Origin: Patiria pectinifera
Lineage: Eukaryota; Echinodermata; Asteroidea; Valvatida; Asterinidae
Direction: 5' to 3'
DNA: 64,000 bases
NCBI GenBank assembly: GCA_029964075.1
Contig: CM057142.1
Span: 29,824,392-29,888,391 of the forward strand
Both the position numbers and the translations under genes were made by a program. The notes under the pieces were generated by a model, which saw only the letters and a program-made list of their open reading frames with translations, was not told where the DNA came from and ran no database searches. Positions 1 to 50,379 of the stretch are shown in pieces; position 1 is the stretch's first letter; every line of letters begins with the position of its first letter.

Positions 1-1127
1 GTTGCTGCCATCAGCATTCGTGGACAATAGAGAAAGATACGAATTCTGTGAAGCCATTCCAGAAGCAACTTAAGTCAAAAATGAGATGGCAGAAAGTACC
101 GGTACTTTGGGGCACTTTCATTCAATTTACATGTGTAAGACATGTGAGGTGCAATCTTTGACAAATTATGCCCAAGTTAACAATTTCAGTTTGGATGTTA
201 TAAATTAATTGTTACTACTCTAAATCATTGTAATTTGATTTCAAACATTGATTTTAGAGTTCAATTAAAAGCAACACCTAACTGAAGCCATCAGTTCTAC
301 CGGTAGATGTTTTTACCTTAAATGTACATGTACATGTAGGCTGGTCGCCCCCACCCTTTAGGTAAACCACTGAACCTACCGGTATTATTATTAAAAGTTG
401 TTGGTGAACATGTAACCAATATACTCAAGTGCTCAAAAACTGTGTATTTAAACTTTTAAGGATTGAGGTGATGGGTTTGAAGTCCATTTCTGTAGTTGTC
501 TTGTGTTCCTGAATTATGTTTTGGGTGGTTTTCGTTTTTCTTTTGTTATCATGAATTAGCAGGCTTCTATCTTTATCTCAATAGTTTCTTGGGTATAATT
601 ATTTATGCCAGGTCTGCATATTGTTGATTTCACATTCAGTTACACATTTCAGCAATTTGTTTCACTTGTATAATTAGTTATATTTTTTGTTCATGTTATA
701 ATTGAGTAAACCTTTGTCCTTCCGCTACTGTCCTTCCGATAGAAAATCATAATCTGCTTAAAACGTTGTAATTCTATTAGCGAAACACTTAAAGTCAAAT
801 GAGAAGTGAGGTATAGTATAGATAAAGCTTCAGGGATTCCATTTCTTACCTTGTCAAATATAATTGCCCCATAAAATTAGAGTTTACGCTAACGCAGTAA
901 GTTGGAAAACCCTTGTCCGTTTTACCGTCCTTCCGTGACCTCATTAATATTCATAATTCATAAATGGGAGGCATTCATGCCCCCCAAAAGTGTGGAAAAT
1001 GAAAGTAGCATTATAGCAATACAATTGTGACATTTGTTTGCTGTAACTATTAACAGTGTCTGTGATACACACATTTGAAATTTTGTTTAATGAGTGAAAA
1101 CGTCCTTCCGTTACCGTGGAATTGCCC
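1..1127. mobile_element. Second copy of the 2-kb GTCCTTCCGTTACC element, cut by window edge
   Basis: Matches 29166-30307 almost base for base (GTTGCTGCCATCAGCATTC... to ...CCGTTACCGTGGAATTGCCC). Divergences lie in several 14-mer motifs, e.g. GTCCTTCCGCTACT near 718 and GTCCTTCCGTGACC near 927. The left portion lies outside the window. It sits about 1.2 kb upstream of the ABCC10 start codon. Confidence 0.85.
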
Positions 1128-1370
1128 TGGAGTTACTCAAGCTAGTTTTGCAGTCCTGACGAAACACCAATTAAGTACAAAAACGTCCATCAAAACAGGG
1201 ACATTTCCCTCAGAACCGCTGAACAGTTCGCCCCTAAACTTCATACAATACCTCATGACATACATTATGCATAGTGTGCGTCTAACAAACATCTCTGGAT
1301 TCTGTCGGTTTTTAGGCCAAAATGATGAAAAAATATGCCCTTTCTGCACTGAGCCAATCTGACACTTAAA

Positions 1371-1581
1371 ACGTGTACGCAGAGATTATGAATATGATCG
1401 ATATCGATGGTTTTTCGGTTTGCTCGGAGCGCGCCACGGAGTGGGGGGGGGGGGGTGGTAGGGTACAAACAAAATGATAGTATGCGCATGCGTACAAGCG
1501 CAAGTACCGTACCCCGCAGCGCACTCCAATTGAGCGAACCGAAAATCATCGATCGATCATTAATCTCTGCGTGCACGTACA
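1371..1581. mobile_element. Hairpin MITE upstream of ABCC10
   Basis: Arms CGCAGAGATTATGAATATGA...TTTTTCGGTTTGCTC and GAGCGAACCGAAAATCATCG...TTAATCTCTGCG are inverted over about 60 bp around a G-rich centre (a run of 13 G near 1443-1455). Located 0.7 kb upstream of the start codon. Confidence 0.6.
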
Positions 1582-2292
1582 TGTACACAAAAATGTATGC
1601 AGTGCATTATGGCGGTGAGATCCAATCGCCCACTGCTATGCAAATGCGGACTCATTCATTCATGTGTCATTCGGTTACATGGGGGTTTCCTCTCATTATG
1701 TCTGGGACATGTTTGCAGATCTGGTGACGTTTTAACAACGACCAATATACATGATGTACATGTATACACTCAGCTTGGTGGATTGTGTATACAAATCAAA
1801 TGTATCATTGTGATTTACTTGATTTATTTGAGTCGTGTATGTCCTATGATTTTTGTAATGTTACACAAGACAATGTACAAACGTAATAAGAATGATCTTC
1901 TGTGGCGGCCTAGAATACACTCTGGAATCTGAACCAATATCAGAGTGCGCGCATAAAATTTGCTAGCGATTCAAAATACTCCTGGTGTTGTGTACAAAAT
2001 TGAAAACGTATTCGCCAAGTCGGTAATTTTATCAGAATTAGCCGGCATCATTTGGTATGGGAACCAGACTACGAGCATTGCAGCCACAGCTGCAGCCACA
2101 GTGATATTTTGCATGCGCCGGAGCCAGTATGGTAACTGGCTACCATACACAAAACAATTACCGACTTGGCACCAAGTCTAGTGCCCAGATGGTTGACACC
2201 AGCAGCACTCCACTGATCAGTTGACTTTTTATCTCAATGTGTATCTGGAATTTCATGTCCAACACAGGTACAGTACATGCTGCATGCCCACC
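1582..2292 (+). promoter_or_regulatory. ABCC10 proximal upstream / 5-prime UTR region
   Basis: No TATA box or transcription start is evident. A small perfect inverted pair GCCAAGTCGGTAATT (2014-2028) / AATTACCGACTTGGC (2156-2170) ends 122 bp before the start codon and may be a mini-MITE. An upstream noncoding exon is possible; CCAACACAG near 2258-2266 could be an acceptor, but this cannot be decided here. Confidence 0.4.
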
Positions 2293-40004
<37,712 letters not shown>

Positions 40005-41937
40005 TACAAGGATCTAATACTCAGGGTCAGTAAAATATTACAGTTGCAGTATTTTATTTTCCTTTGAATATCCACTCAAGAATTTGTATCAGATTCTTAT
40101 AATGCTGTATTTTTCTATTCATGAAATTGTCGAAATAACTTCAATCATTCTAAAAGCAATTAGGGCACCACTTGTGTCCGGGTATTACCGTTTGATAATG
40201 TAATACAATGTAAACAAAATAGTGGGATTATATTAACCCTTTATGCTGGTATTGTTCGGCCACGGACAGCTGCACTTTGAGTGGAATGTGTACATGCAGG
40301 CATTCGGCCGTTGTTTATGAATGAATGCAGCTATGCAGCAGGAATGCGGCTATAGCAGTCCCCCGGCTTATCGGCTTTTATCGAGCTGCGTCTGTATCCG
40401 TCATCTGGCATCAAAGGGTTTAGCAACTGTTTTGAAAAGTGGACCATTCTTGTGTTTACAATTTATTCATTGATTAGATCGAGTGAACAATGGAAATTTT
40501 AATGCATTTAAAGGAAAATGGTTGCTTTTAATTTCTTGAATGAGAATCCATTTGTTGGGACATTAATCAGGGTTTCACCAAACAAAAGTGTTCTCAATTC
40601 CATGTGAAAGTGAAACTGTGTCATTGTAGCTTTTTCATTGGTCAGGTCAGTAATGCCTGAAGCATTTTATTTGAGTCGATGAGGAAAGACAAAATTCAAT
40701 ATTAAAATTTACATCTCCCCCGGTACAATATTTCATTAAAAAAAGTCATAGATCCGTTTTTTCCACCTCTATTGTGGAGATGCACCCCTGTATTTTCCAG
40801 GAGTGTCTTTGCACCCAATAGTTAGCTCTGAAAGTCCGAAGTTGATGTGTTTTTAAATTCAGGGCCGCTAATCCTTTGTGGAAAGATAAACCAGTTTCTG
40901 GTAATTCTGGTTTCAGTATGCATCCCTTTTAGTTTTTCTGACATGTACAGTGGACGACCACTTAGCATATCAATAACCCTCTTATTGAACATCTTTTGTT
41001 TTGTTCTGAGGCAGATGTGGAAGCACAGATAAGCAATCTAGGTCTTAAAGTAGGTGCTGGTCTACTATGCTATTTTCTCTTTTGCCGGAAATGAGATGAA
41101 CTTGACTTAGGCCATCTTTTAGGTCACCTATTCACATTTGTTAGCATGGCTTGTCATCACTTATATATGAAGCCTGCTATCCGTGGTTTCGCATTCTAGT
41201 TGATATCAGCAAGGAATCCTATGTCTACAAGTCATGAACTTGTGTCCACCCAAAGTATGGTGTCTGACCTCCCCTACTGTGCCAGCTCATTAATCACCCA
41301 GGGGATGTATGCCACTTCTTTCCCAGACGTCGAAAGAAACTGTCGGAGTCACCTGTGATATCCAGCAAACACTTTGTCCATGGGACCAAATGCCATCTAC
41401 ACAACAGTTCTCCACTACATTACCTCCAACCAAACCAACTGGTATGTCTGTTTCAGGCTAAAATCAGTTCCATGGGACCAAATGTTTAGACTGAGGCTCC
41501 TGACTGTGCCCTGATCAGTTGCCACTTGGTGCTTCCTTGGCTTGACTCCTCTTCACAATTACAGCAGAAGTAATTTGTACATCAGTGATTTGTCCAAAGC
41601 CAGTCGTTTCTTTCCGGAAAGTCCTCGTTGATATCAAAATAAAACACAGTATTTGCTACATCCTAACATACAAATACCATGCATGCTTAATAATTTGTAT
41701 TTACGAAATCAGGGTTTTGTTCATATTTATTTGAACAATCGAGTCGCTTTTGTTCTTGCCTTGCCACGCTCATTGAAGACTTTGGTCTTGATAAGTGCTA
41801 CTCTTTCATCAGCACATCCTGTTTACCTGCATTTGAGGAAAGAAAAAAAAAACAGGAAGAAAGAAATGTAAATACATTTCAACTGTATAATTTTTTTTTC
41901 TTTCTACATTTTCCCCATTGTTTGGGGCTTTTTCGAT
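40005..41937 (+). other. Probable ABCC10 3-prime UTR and downstream region
   Basis: The only AATAAA I noticed in the first 1.9 kb is at 41638-41643 (CAAAATAAAACAC), so a long 3-prime UTR is possible but unproven. TTAACCCTTTATGC (40233) and GCATCAAAGGGTTTA (ending 40421) bound a ~185-bp piggyBac-like MITE. No other gene recognised. Confidence 0.4.
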
Positions 41938-42856
41938 TTATTTTGTCTTGGATCTATAAATCATGCAGACATTTGAAATATAGCATTTAACTGTCGGGAG
42001 CCTTTGCAACTCATCAAGAACCTGCTGCTGTTGTTCTGCTCCTTCCTTTGTTTCTTGTGCCTGTGTGGTATTGTGTGGTGTCTGGTTGTCGTCCTCGTTT
42101 TCGGTCGCGGTCATCCCTCTTGCCTGCCCATGGTTTGTCATCACGACGATGGTGGTCTCCGCCTTTGCTGGTTCCACCTGGCATGATCTAGGCCTATCTT
42201 ATACACATCTTATATCTTATACTGCCTGCCTTATTTTTATATTTCATCTATTTCTTTTCATACATCGTTTGAACTTCTCCAGCAACACTGGCTGTTTTAT
42301 AATTACCTTTTCAAAGTTATTGCCAACATTTTTGGGAGTTCACCATTGAACAAACATTCACTCTTTTCCCCTTCAAAATTCTATATATATTTGAGTGTCT
42401 TGTTTCCAACTGTTCCTAAAGTTTTGGCCGTAAGCTTCAGGCACTAATTCATTAAAGCTTGAAGGATTTCCCTTTTCATAGCTTGAACTTTGCTCCAGTG
42501 TGAGAGAACAATATGCCTGTTTTTAGGCCTTACCAGTCAGAACACTATGTACAAGTAGTCATCATCACCCAAGATTCTTCTGGCCATTGCATACTTTTGG
42601 TTTGTTTTTCATGGCTAGTTTTTCAAAGTGTAAAAAAAATACTTACCTACTTCTTTCTCTTGAAATGGAGGGACAAGCGAATGTGTCGAGTGACATCAAA
42701 TTTGTTGGATGTTGATTTGACATTAGTGGAGCTGTGTGATTGCATTTGTAATTCTTTCATCTTCACCTGCAGTTCCAATTTATTTTGTTTCAACTCGAGC
42801 TCTTTCATTTTTAAGTGCTCAGGGCTTGCCCTTAAATTTTTCTGAGAGTAGCCCAC
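41938..42856 (-). mobile_element. Gypsy gag-like fragments, minus strand
   Basis: Minus frame 42856-42647 reads KMKELELKQNKLELQVKMKE, then FDVTRHIRLSLHFK. This is the gag N-terminal coiled-coil and FDVxxHIRLVPPF-type motif of Gypsy (Gmr1-like) elements, after which similarity is lost. A Gln/Glu-rich frame at 42177-41938 may be another gag scrap. Relic only. Confidence 0.5.
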
Positions 42857-43520
42857 CGGGCTAGTAAATTGTGTTTTTTACTAGCCCGCAGAAATTTTTA
42901 CTAGCCCATGAAATGTTTGAAAATACAAACTGCTGCTGCGTTCATCTTTTTCAGCATCTTCTCTGCCTGGCTTGTACCAGGTTATATTTCACTCGCAGAT
43001 TGGCGAGACATGGCCAACATATGATTGTCTGATTAATGCGCTTTCACAGAGTCAACCCCCAGCTCCCCCTCATTTGCATGGACGTCCAACACATCTGCTT
43101 CCCCCACACCGACCATGCCCACAAGGACTCGCTGGCAAAAGTGGTGCTGCCTCTCCCGTCTTGTTAGTAGACCCCTTGGCACATGGGTAGGGACGGTCTG
43201 GATGCAGCACCTTTCAGGTCGTCTGTAGATGTCTCTTCAAATTGCTTGTCCTGCCGAAGGTCCTTCCACAGTTTGGGCAAACCATCCTTCAAGGAGAAGG
43301 AGAGAGTGGAGAGTCAGTTAGTTTTAAGCAATAACGGCTTGGTCAAACAATTTTTCGCCCACCCCAGGTGACTGTACGAGGGGCCGGCTTCGACGGTGGG
43401 CAAGTTGCCTGCTCATTCATTCCGTCCCTGGCTACTGCCCGGGATCCTGTTCCTGTACCACTCCATTCACAAGGGGCAGCCGTCGTGGTATCTTCCGCCC
43501 ACTTCAGTGGTATCTTCCGC
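42857..43520. other. Unclassified stretch between Gypsy pieces
   Basis: On the minus strand near 43280-43209 one frame reads CPNCGRTFGRTSNLKRHLQT, like a C2H2 finger missing its final ligand before a stop. A transposon-encoded finger is possible. Nothing else can be supported. Confidence 0.3.
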
Positions 43521-44790
43521 CCACTTCAAGCCGGAGGTGGGCCCTCCTTTATACGTTGGTAACCCCCGTCGGCTGGTGGACCGTCAGGGTGAGTAGTGGT
43601 TGTTGGATCTGGCAGCGTAACCTCCCGTCGGTCCAGTGCTGTCGACAGTCCAGCCTCCGAGGCTTGATCATTCTGCCCTAGACGTCTCTGAGTAGCCTGT
43701 CTCCACCAATCCACCTGAGGGTCCTCTGTTTCTGGTATGTGACATCAATTCTCCTCACCACCACGAAGGGAGTGTCCCACCAGTGCTATATCTTGGATGT
43801 GTGACCCACCTTCTTCACGGAGGTGTGCAACCATTCTAGCTTCCCCGGCTCACACCTGGCTCCTTGTGCCCACTGATCATACTACTGCTTTTGTTACGCT
43901 TGACTCTTCTGTAGCTGACGCCAGGCGAATTCGTGAGCACGTTCCATCTTCGCCCTTAATTCATCCACATATCCGTGTACTGCCACACCCGCTGTCTGTT
44001 CCTCCGGCAGGCCCACCACCAGATCCAGCGGAAGTCCCACCTCCCGGCCGAGCATGTTCAGGGTGAACTTAATGCTATCGTGTTGAAAGGAACTGTAGCC
44101 CATCATCACGTACGGGAGATGTTCGTCCCAGTCATCCTGATTTTTGTCAAAAAACATGCTCAGCACTGCCTTCACCAACTAACTAATTCTGTATAAAATG
44201 TACAATTTGGTACTTGGCTTGTCAGGAGCAATCAGATTTTCAACAATCCATAACTCTCAAGGCCTATCAGACTGATAAATGCAGGCACTTTCCGGGCTAT
44301 CGGGTGGTCTGCTGACTGTCGCCGATGCCTGGGTGCTTGCTGCTGGTGCAGGCCCCCACCTCCTGGTCAACAATCTCCGGTCAATCGAAACGGGCATCTT
44401 CGCCACCGTCTCCTTGGGTACTCTGCCGCATTCCTCCATGTGAGCCAGATGGCAGGTCTTGTAGTGTCGTCGTTGCAGGAGATTTCCTCCTACAACACAA
44501 CTCGCAGCACCTTATGAACGACCTCACATCTGCGGTCATTCCCGGCCAATAGTACCGTGACTTGACTTTGGCCAAAGTCTTCTTGACGCCCAGATGGCCA
44601 CTAGTCACACCACTATGTAGTTTTGGCAGTACAACTTCCTTCAATTTCCCAAGAAGAACCAGCCGCCACCTGATCAACTTTCCATCTTCAGACTCCCACC
44701 TTCTATATAGGACACCGTCCCGCACCTTCAACTGATGCCACTTCTGACACCATTTGTGGCGAAACAAGCTATACACCCTTTGTGGCGGGA
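43521..44790 (-). mobile_element. Gypsy/Ty3 integrase relic, minus strand
   Basis: Minus frame 44776-44381 contains VRDGVLYRRW, LHSGVTSGHLGVKKTLAKVK and RYYWPGMTADVRSFIRCCEL, the H2C2 zinc-binding region of a Gypsy integrase. A second minus frame (44178-43894) carries the later core: DWDEHLPYVMMGYSSFQH...LPLDLVVGLP. Frames are shifted and most of the catalytic core between them is missing. A C-terminal tail degenerates toward 43540. Inactive. Confidence 0.75.
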
Positions 44791-45030
44791 ATAACTAGGT
44801 GACCCGACAGTCTGACCTGATTGAAGAATGGAATTGGACCTGGCCTTAACCCACCCAAATAATTTTCGGCCTGTCGACCAGGACCGAACCTCTTTTCCAA
44901 CATCTTTATTATAAGTACACCTAGTTATTCCCGCCACAAAGGGTGTGTAGCTAATTCTGCCACAAATGGTGTCAAAAGTGGGATAATCTGTGATTTCGTT
45001 GTACTTTTGATTTTGGCAATAAAGAAGAAA
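44690..45030. mobile_element. Inverted pair of LTR-end/primer-site-like sequences
   Basis: TTGTGGCGGGAATAACTAGG (44780-44799) is inverted at 44923-44942. Beyond each, CCACAAATGGTGTCA(A/G)AAGTGG occurs in opposite orientations (minus near 44736-44762; plus near 44959-44982). TGGTGTCAAAAGTGGGAT (44965-44982) resembles the complement of a tRNA-Leu 3-prime end, as in a retroelement primer-binding site. AATAAA lies at 45020. Confidence 0.5.
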
Positions 45031-47174
45031 TTTTGTGTTTGTTTGTTTATCCGTTTGTTGTGGGTGTACCTCACCGAGGTGCACAGTGAGGATTTATTGT
45101 AACGTAAGAGGTAGGCAGCCCATGCTTACCTGGGTCGTTGTTGCTCTGTGTATTGTTTTGATTGTTGTGGTAGTAGTTGTGTTGTGGATTCTGTTGAGGA
45201 TTTTGGCTGGGTGCGATCATTGCGACATACTGCAAGACAGCAGTTGCCAATCCTGTTGAGAATTCACCGGGTGGTAGTTGGTACGCTCGTAGTGGTGAAG
45301 TCCAGCTCGTTCAACCATCTTTATAAGAGTGTCAGACTAATCAGGTTCAGTGTTCATGTGGGGCGGGGTCTCATCAACTGCCAGGTCCTGGGTTTATTGG
45401 TGTGACAGGTTGACTGCGAAGTGATGGCGGCTTCTCATGTGCTTATGGGGGATGGGGTCTCCACTGCTTGTTGGAGTCCTGGGCTGTGTGGAAGAACTGG
45501 GTCGACTATAGTCATTGGTAATGGTGGGGACTGGGGACTGGATCATTCGTCAGACGAAGCAGGGGCTCAGCAAAAATCAAGATGGACCGTGACGGCATAC
45601 TCACTCTCAGCTCTCTTTCTCTCTCATCTTATGGCTAGTCACGTATATCGTTGAAGAACACTACATCCCGAGTAGGGAATCTTGCAGACGATGTATGCAG
45701 ATGCTGGGGCCCTGAAAAAAAAGGCTGAAGTTGCGTCTCAGGTAGACCCATCCTGCATGGCTGCACTTAATTTGTTGAATCCCTTGACGGGTCTTTTCAA
45801 CCGTTGGTGCACCCTCCATGCAGATGGTTCCCAACACCAGGCTATAGGCTGCCCCTCATCACGGCTTACTCAGCAACGCCTTCAACTTCACACTCCAGCC
45901 CCATCTGCTCCAGGCTGTCCACATGTCACTCAGGGGGCAGGATGATGCATATACTGCATCATGGCGGTGTCAGGGCCCTAAATTTCTTCTCAGTTAGAAC
46001 CATACTACATGGCTGCTGCAATTGCTTGGTTGAATCCGTTGATGGGTCTATTCAAACCGGTGGCGCATCCTCCATGTAGCTGGTTCCCAACACCAACCAC
46101 CAATTGCCTGACCACTGCTGGTAGTGGATGCCCTCGGCTGCTTACACTTGAGCCCATCCTTGGTCATCGTCTACTTCTGGCTCCACCATATTCTGCTGGA
46201 CCTCAAGCTTCTTGCCCCAAGTTCAAATACTATACTGTATCATGTCCATGGAATTTTGCCATCCCTTCAGCGCTTGCCACAGTGCCAGGCCACTGAGAAA
46301 CAGTAAACTTGATCCTGTCTATGACGCTTGTGACCCCGATATTTGTTCTTTATACAAGTTTATTGTTAACAGCAGAAAAAGGGTGATGGGTAAGCAGAAC
46401 AAGGATGGGAAAAGAGCACTGAGTTTTCGACTAGGACTGGAGCTGGAGAATAGTGGGATGCTTTCACGATGATGGCTAAGAATGAAATGCTGAAAGATGA
46501 GACTGACCATACTGACCACATCGCAGGGCCTAGGACCCCAGTGGGTGGCTGTTGCTAGGGCAACCAGTGGGCCTTCTTGTACCACTGAGATGAACTAGTC
46601 TTAAAGGGGCAGTGCACTGAAAGTGCCTGGTCACATTGTACAGTGGCTGCGTTGGTCTGGTTGTTACCCAGCTGTCATGTGGTATAACGTTAGTTCTATA
46701 TTGGGCAAAGACAAAAGAGTAGACTGTTGTGAGAAGTTGTGATCACTTTGCCAAAATATGTGAAAGTGTTTATTCAAACATCATAATTAACAAAAAAAGT
46801 CAGTTTCCTCAATACCAACGCATTAAATAAGTACGGCCAATACTAAACTTCAGGAGAAACATCACTCTGGAGGGGTTCTACTACAGAGGGGTTCTACATG
46901 GTGATAGACATTTTTTTAAACAGGTCCACTGTGAACATGTCATTTGAAGATGTCCACATCTTTCTGAATTTTCTCGAAGGATCCCTGTGAGGAACTTGTG
47001 TTGTATTTGTACTCTGTCAAGTTGTATGGAATGACTGAGGAAGGATGTAACCTGGAATAAGGGGGAACTCGCAATAAATGCTCTATGGGGAATGAACGAT
47101 AAACAATTACATACAAACAGGATCGGCATTTGCTTACAGGCCTTTATTTGTCTGCAAAACAATTATTTTCGTGT
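45031..47174. repeat. Low-information stretch with a two-copy ~258-bp tandem repeat
   Basis: GGGCCCTGAAA...CATGGCTGCACTTAATTTGT...GGTTCCCAACACCAGG at about 45708-45848 recurs at about 45966-46103 with ~25% difference. CT-rich spacer follows each. No intact reading frame or family recognised; probably decayed retroelement sequence downstream of the primer-site-like motif. Confidence 0.45.
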
Positions 47175-47686
47175 TTAAAGGGAAGATACAACATTTGCAA
47201 ACATCACAAAACAAAATGATCAAACTATCACAAAATACCTTAATGGATTGTTGGGGAATGGCTGTTTAAAGCATCCTGTAAAATCGTGGCTCCTGGTGTG
47301 CTGACATTTTCAAGAAAAATGGTATTTTTCCAATGCTGGTCGGCCGACCAGTGCTGGCTTTTTTCAAAAACTGCTTGCAAACAGTTTGCTGCAAAAACTG
47401 CAAAAACTCTTTGCAATTGATTACACACCTGTAAGGAGTACAAGCCTGCTAAACTGATTCTCTGACCTTACAATTCCCCAAAGTCTATAAATTCTCCGCT
47501 TCATCTTAAGTGGGGTCAGGGAACCAGACTACAAAAACGTAAATGGTTTTCTTGGTTTTTCCAGCACCTACAAGCCCAAAACGTGAAATAAGTAATTTTA
47601 ACAATATTTGCTGTAACAAACTAATCATCCAAATTCATTTATTTCTGAAAATTGGAGCAAAAACAAATATTGTACATTCCCTTTAA
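47175..47686 (-). mobile_element. TTAA-type MITE (TTAAAGGGAATGTACA family), inverted copy
   Basis: TTAAAGGGAAGATACAACAT at the left and ATTGTACATTCCCTTTAA at the right; the interior is the reverse complement of 15064-15589, including GGTCAGGGAACCAGACTACA and TGGTCGGCCGACCAG. Confidence 0.8.
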
Positions 47687-49060
47687 ATATGTAATATGTA
47701 CAATAAACCTTCAGTCCATTTTTTTTTAATGAATCACTGTACAGATGTTTTAACCTCTCAACTACTATAAGCCTGCCAGGGTTTGCTGGCTGTTTCAAAT
47801 CTACACAGCAATAGATTGAAAGCAATAAATGACTTGTATAATGGAAGATAGGGAGATGTATATATTTAATAGTAGGTTTTGCCTTTTGGTGACATGACTT
47901 TTTACATATTATCAGTTTCCTTGATAAGTTTGTACTTTCAAATATCTTTATTCTTTTTTGTTTAACAAAATGTATGACCAAAATGGAAATAAATGTTTTA
48001 ATTTGTCGTAATTATGTGTACACATTGTGCACATATTAAAAGTGTAAGAAAATCAATGGTGTATATACTGTGAACATTAATTTCAAATATCATTCGTTTT
48101 AATGTATCCCGAATCTTATTTTAAAGACTTTCTGAATAGGTGGATATGACCCAAGTAAACAATATATTTTGTTCATTTGAGGGTTATATGTTATATTTAT
48201 TTATCTAAGGTATAATTAAGTTTTATGATGGATCGAATTTCCCTTTTAATCATTTCTGGACAATTTTCATCAATAAAATTAATACACAATTTCTGTTATG
48301 GACCAGTATAGTGCAAAATAGCACTTTGGTACATTTTGTGAAATTACTGAGGGGTGGATATGTACGAAATAATGCCAAATTTGTGGGACTGATCTCAACA
48401 GTTGCTGAAATTCTGGAATACTGTGTTTATTTTAACCTATTTTTTTATCCAAGCGGATTTTGCATACAAAAAATTGGGTTTTGTGAGCGTTTTAAAACAT
48501 TCCATTCTATATAGAATACCACCTGTTTTGGGAATATGGAATACCAACATTCAAAATACCAGGTGTTTCTTCAACACATGGTATTTTTAACAGGTGGTAT
48601 TCCCTATTCCCAAAACGGAATGTTTGCCTTGAGTGTTCCTGCATGATTGGGAACAGGAACTTCCAGCAGGGCTCACCTAAACCTGGAACATGTTAGCTAC
48701 CTCCATGGAAATGCACCGGGAACGCCATTTGATTACACCATAAGTATGTGACATTATGCAGGAAATAACTCCTTGTGCCAAACAGAGAACTGACGACTTT
48801 TTGTGCAAATGAATACCAAATGAATTCAATAAACCGAGAATTATTCTAAATGGATTGATGTTACTTTGTCGATTGGTTTCATTAGTTTATGTATTTGATG
48901 TTTAATTTTACAGGGCCCCTTGAATCAGATGACATTCAGCTGCCCCTCCCCTTTGCAACGCCCACTTTCAGTTATTTTTTTTTCCATTTAAAATCCACAC
49001 ATATAGTGGCCCTTCCCCCAATCTTACCAAGAAAAGGTCATTCCATCACGATCATGGCAG
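47687..49060. other. AT-rich region with one inverted repeat
   Basis: No gene recognised. GAATACCACCTGTTTTGGGA (48514-48533) is inverted with AACAGGTGGTATTCCCTATT at 48589-48608, and the outer CATTCC / GGAATG pair extends to 48622. Elsewhere nothing notable. Confidence 0.5.
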
Positions 49061-49337
49061 TTAGGCCATCATCCTCGGTCCAAAATCTTGGCCGATCGGT
49101 ATCAAATGAGGGGAATAATCATCATAGCGATTTTTGGCAAGGTCTACACCTTCAGAGTTTGAAAAATATGTGATAGCATTGCAGCGGTGGCAGCTTTTTG
49201 GGTGTTATCACCCTTTTTTACAAAATGTCCATCAAAATGCTTGTTACCACTCTATGGGCGGTATACCTTGCGCATGCGCACTATAATCATTTATGCCCTG
49301 ATTTGATACTGGCCAAACCCCCAGGCTGATGGCCTAA
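49061..49337. mobile_element. 275-bp MITE with TTAGGCCATCA ends, copy 1
   Basis: TTAGGCCATCATCC at the left and GGCTGATGGCCTAA at the right are inverted. It is ~88% identical by eye to 58860-59134 along its whole length (e.g. GATAGCATTGCAGCG(G/A)TGGC, GGGCGGTATACCTTGCGCAT). Confidence 0.8.
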
Positions 49338-49343
49338 GTGTTC

Positions 49344-49625
49344 TTTAGCCCAGAATACAAAAAAAAAGGTAGGAAAAAGAGTGTCCGTAAATTGGGCTGA
49401 AATTAGGCTAAGGGTTGCCTAACGTGGGGGACTTGAATCAAAGAAGTTTACCTGTAAACAAAACGTTTTGACTTTAACATAATTGTTATTAAAAAAAATA
49501 ACCATAATCTCTTATTTTGGGGGATTTCTTTGAACTTGTTCAAGCCCCCACGTTAGGCAACCCTTCGCCTAATGTTTAGCCCCATTCACGGACACCTCCT
49601 TTTCTCTTTTTTTTCTTGGCTAAAT
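49344..49625. mobile_element. Hairpin MITE
   Basis: AGAGTGTCCGTAAATTGGGC...AGGGTTGCCTAACGTGGGGG (about 49378-49430) is inverted as CCCCCACGTTAGGCAACCCT...CATTCACGGACACCTCC (about 49545-49598). Outer arms are A-rich and T-rich. Directly adjoins the previous MITE. Confidence 0.7.
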
Positions 49626-49739
49626 ATCATGGTGTTATCATTGTGTTATTACATGATTTTCTGTATAGTTTATTAGGGTAACAAGTAACCGTGTGAATTT
49701 TAAGTTTATTTGTATGAATTAAGTGACATTTAACTTTTG

Positions 49740-50379
49740 GTTTAATGTCATCATAGTATCCGGATGCGTATATTGAAAAAAGACCCCCAAAACCCGATCA
49801 CATCAGGAATTATTGTGCAACAATCATCTGTACACTGAATGATGGATATGACTCCAACAGGTAAAATATGATCCCTTTCAAATCTCTCCAAAACGGCTTG
49901 CCGTCATCATTTAAAACCATTAATTTGTTACTGTTCAAAGAATGCTTGGGGGTATTGTAATCGAAATTTTGGCAAATGGTTTTCAATTTTTCAAACTTAA
50001 AAAAGGCCCCTTGGGGCGCCCTCTCGACTGACATTGTCATCATGACTTGAGTCAACCGCCCCCAACGAACATTAGAATATTTTTGGACGATGGTTAAGGA
50101 CTTCCGTTTTCATGTTACATCCTTATGGCGTGTCAAACGTTGCAATGTTCAATATTTTGCAATATATATGTTGGGATACAGGATACATGAAGAAAGTTTC
50201 CTATCCAGGGTTTACTATTGGAAACGCGGTTGGGACGAGGTTGCCCCAGCTGTGCCTGTACTACCCATAGTGTTCTGTGCATCATCTATGCATTGAGGAG
50301 TGCATGACACATGGTCTGAGCTCCAAGGCCGATGTGAACCTGTCCCGTTTAATGATCCATTTACCTGATAATTTATTAG
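49740..50379. other. Unassigned repeat-like stretch
   Basis: ACCCCC(A)ACGAACATT(A)GAATATTT...GACTTCCGTTTTCATGTTAC (about 50060-50125) has a ~75-bp relative at 59192-59255. No gene recognised. Confidence 0.45.

Noticed and set aside
2221-2292. In-frame 24-codon upstream extension of ABCC10 from a TTG
   Set aside because: No ATG in the first 21 codons, and ATG 2293 has a better Kozak context and aligns with the human N-terminus.
45035-46470. Series of 60-95-codon frames as a host gene
   Set aside because: Frames are short, overlapping, unlinked by plausible splice sites and partly within a decayed tandem duplication.
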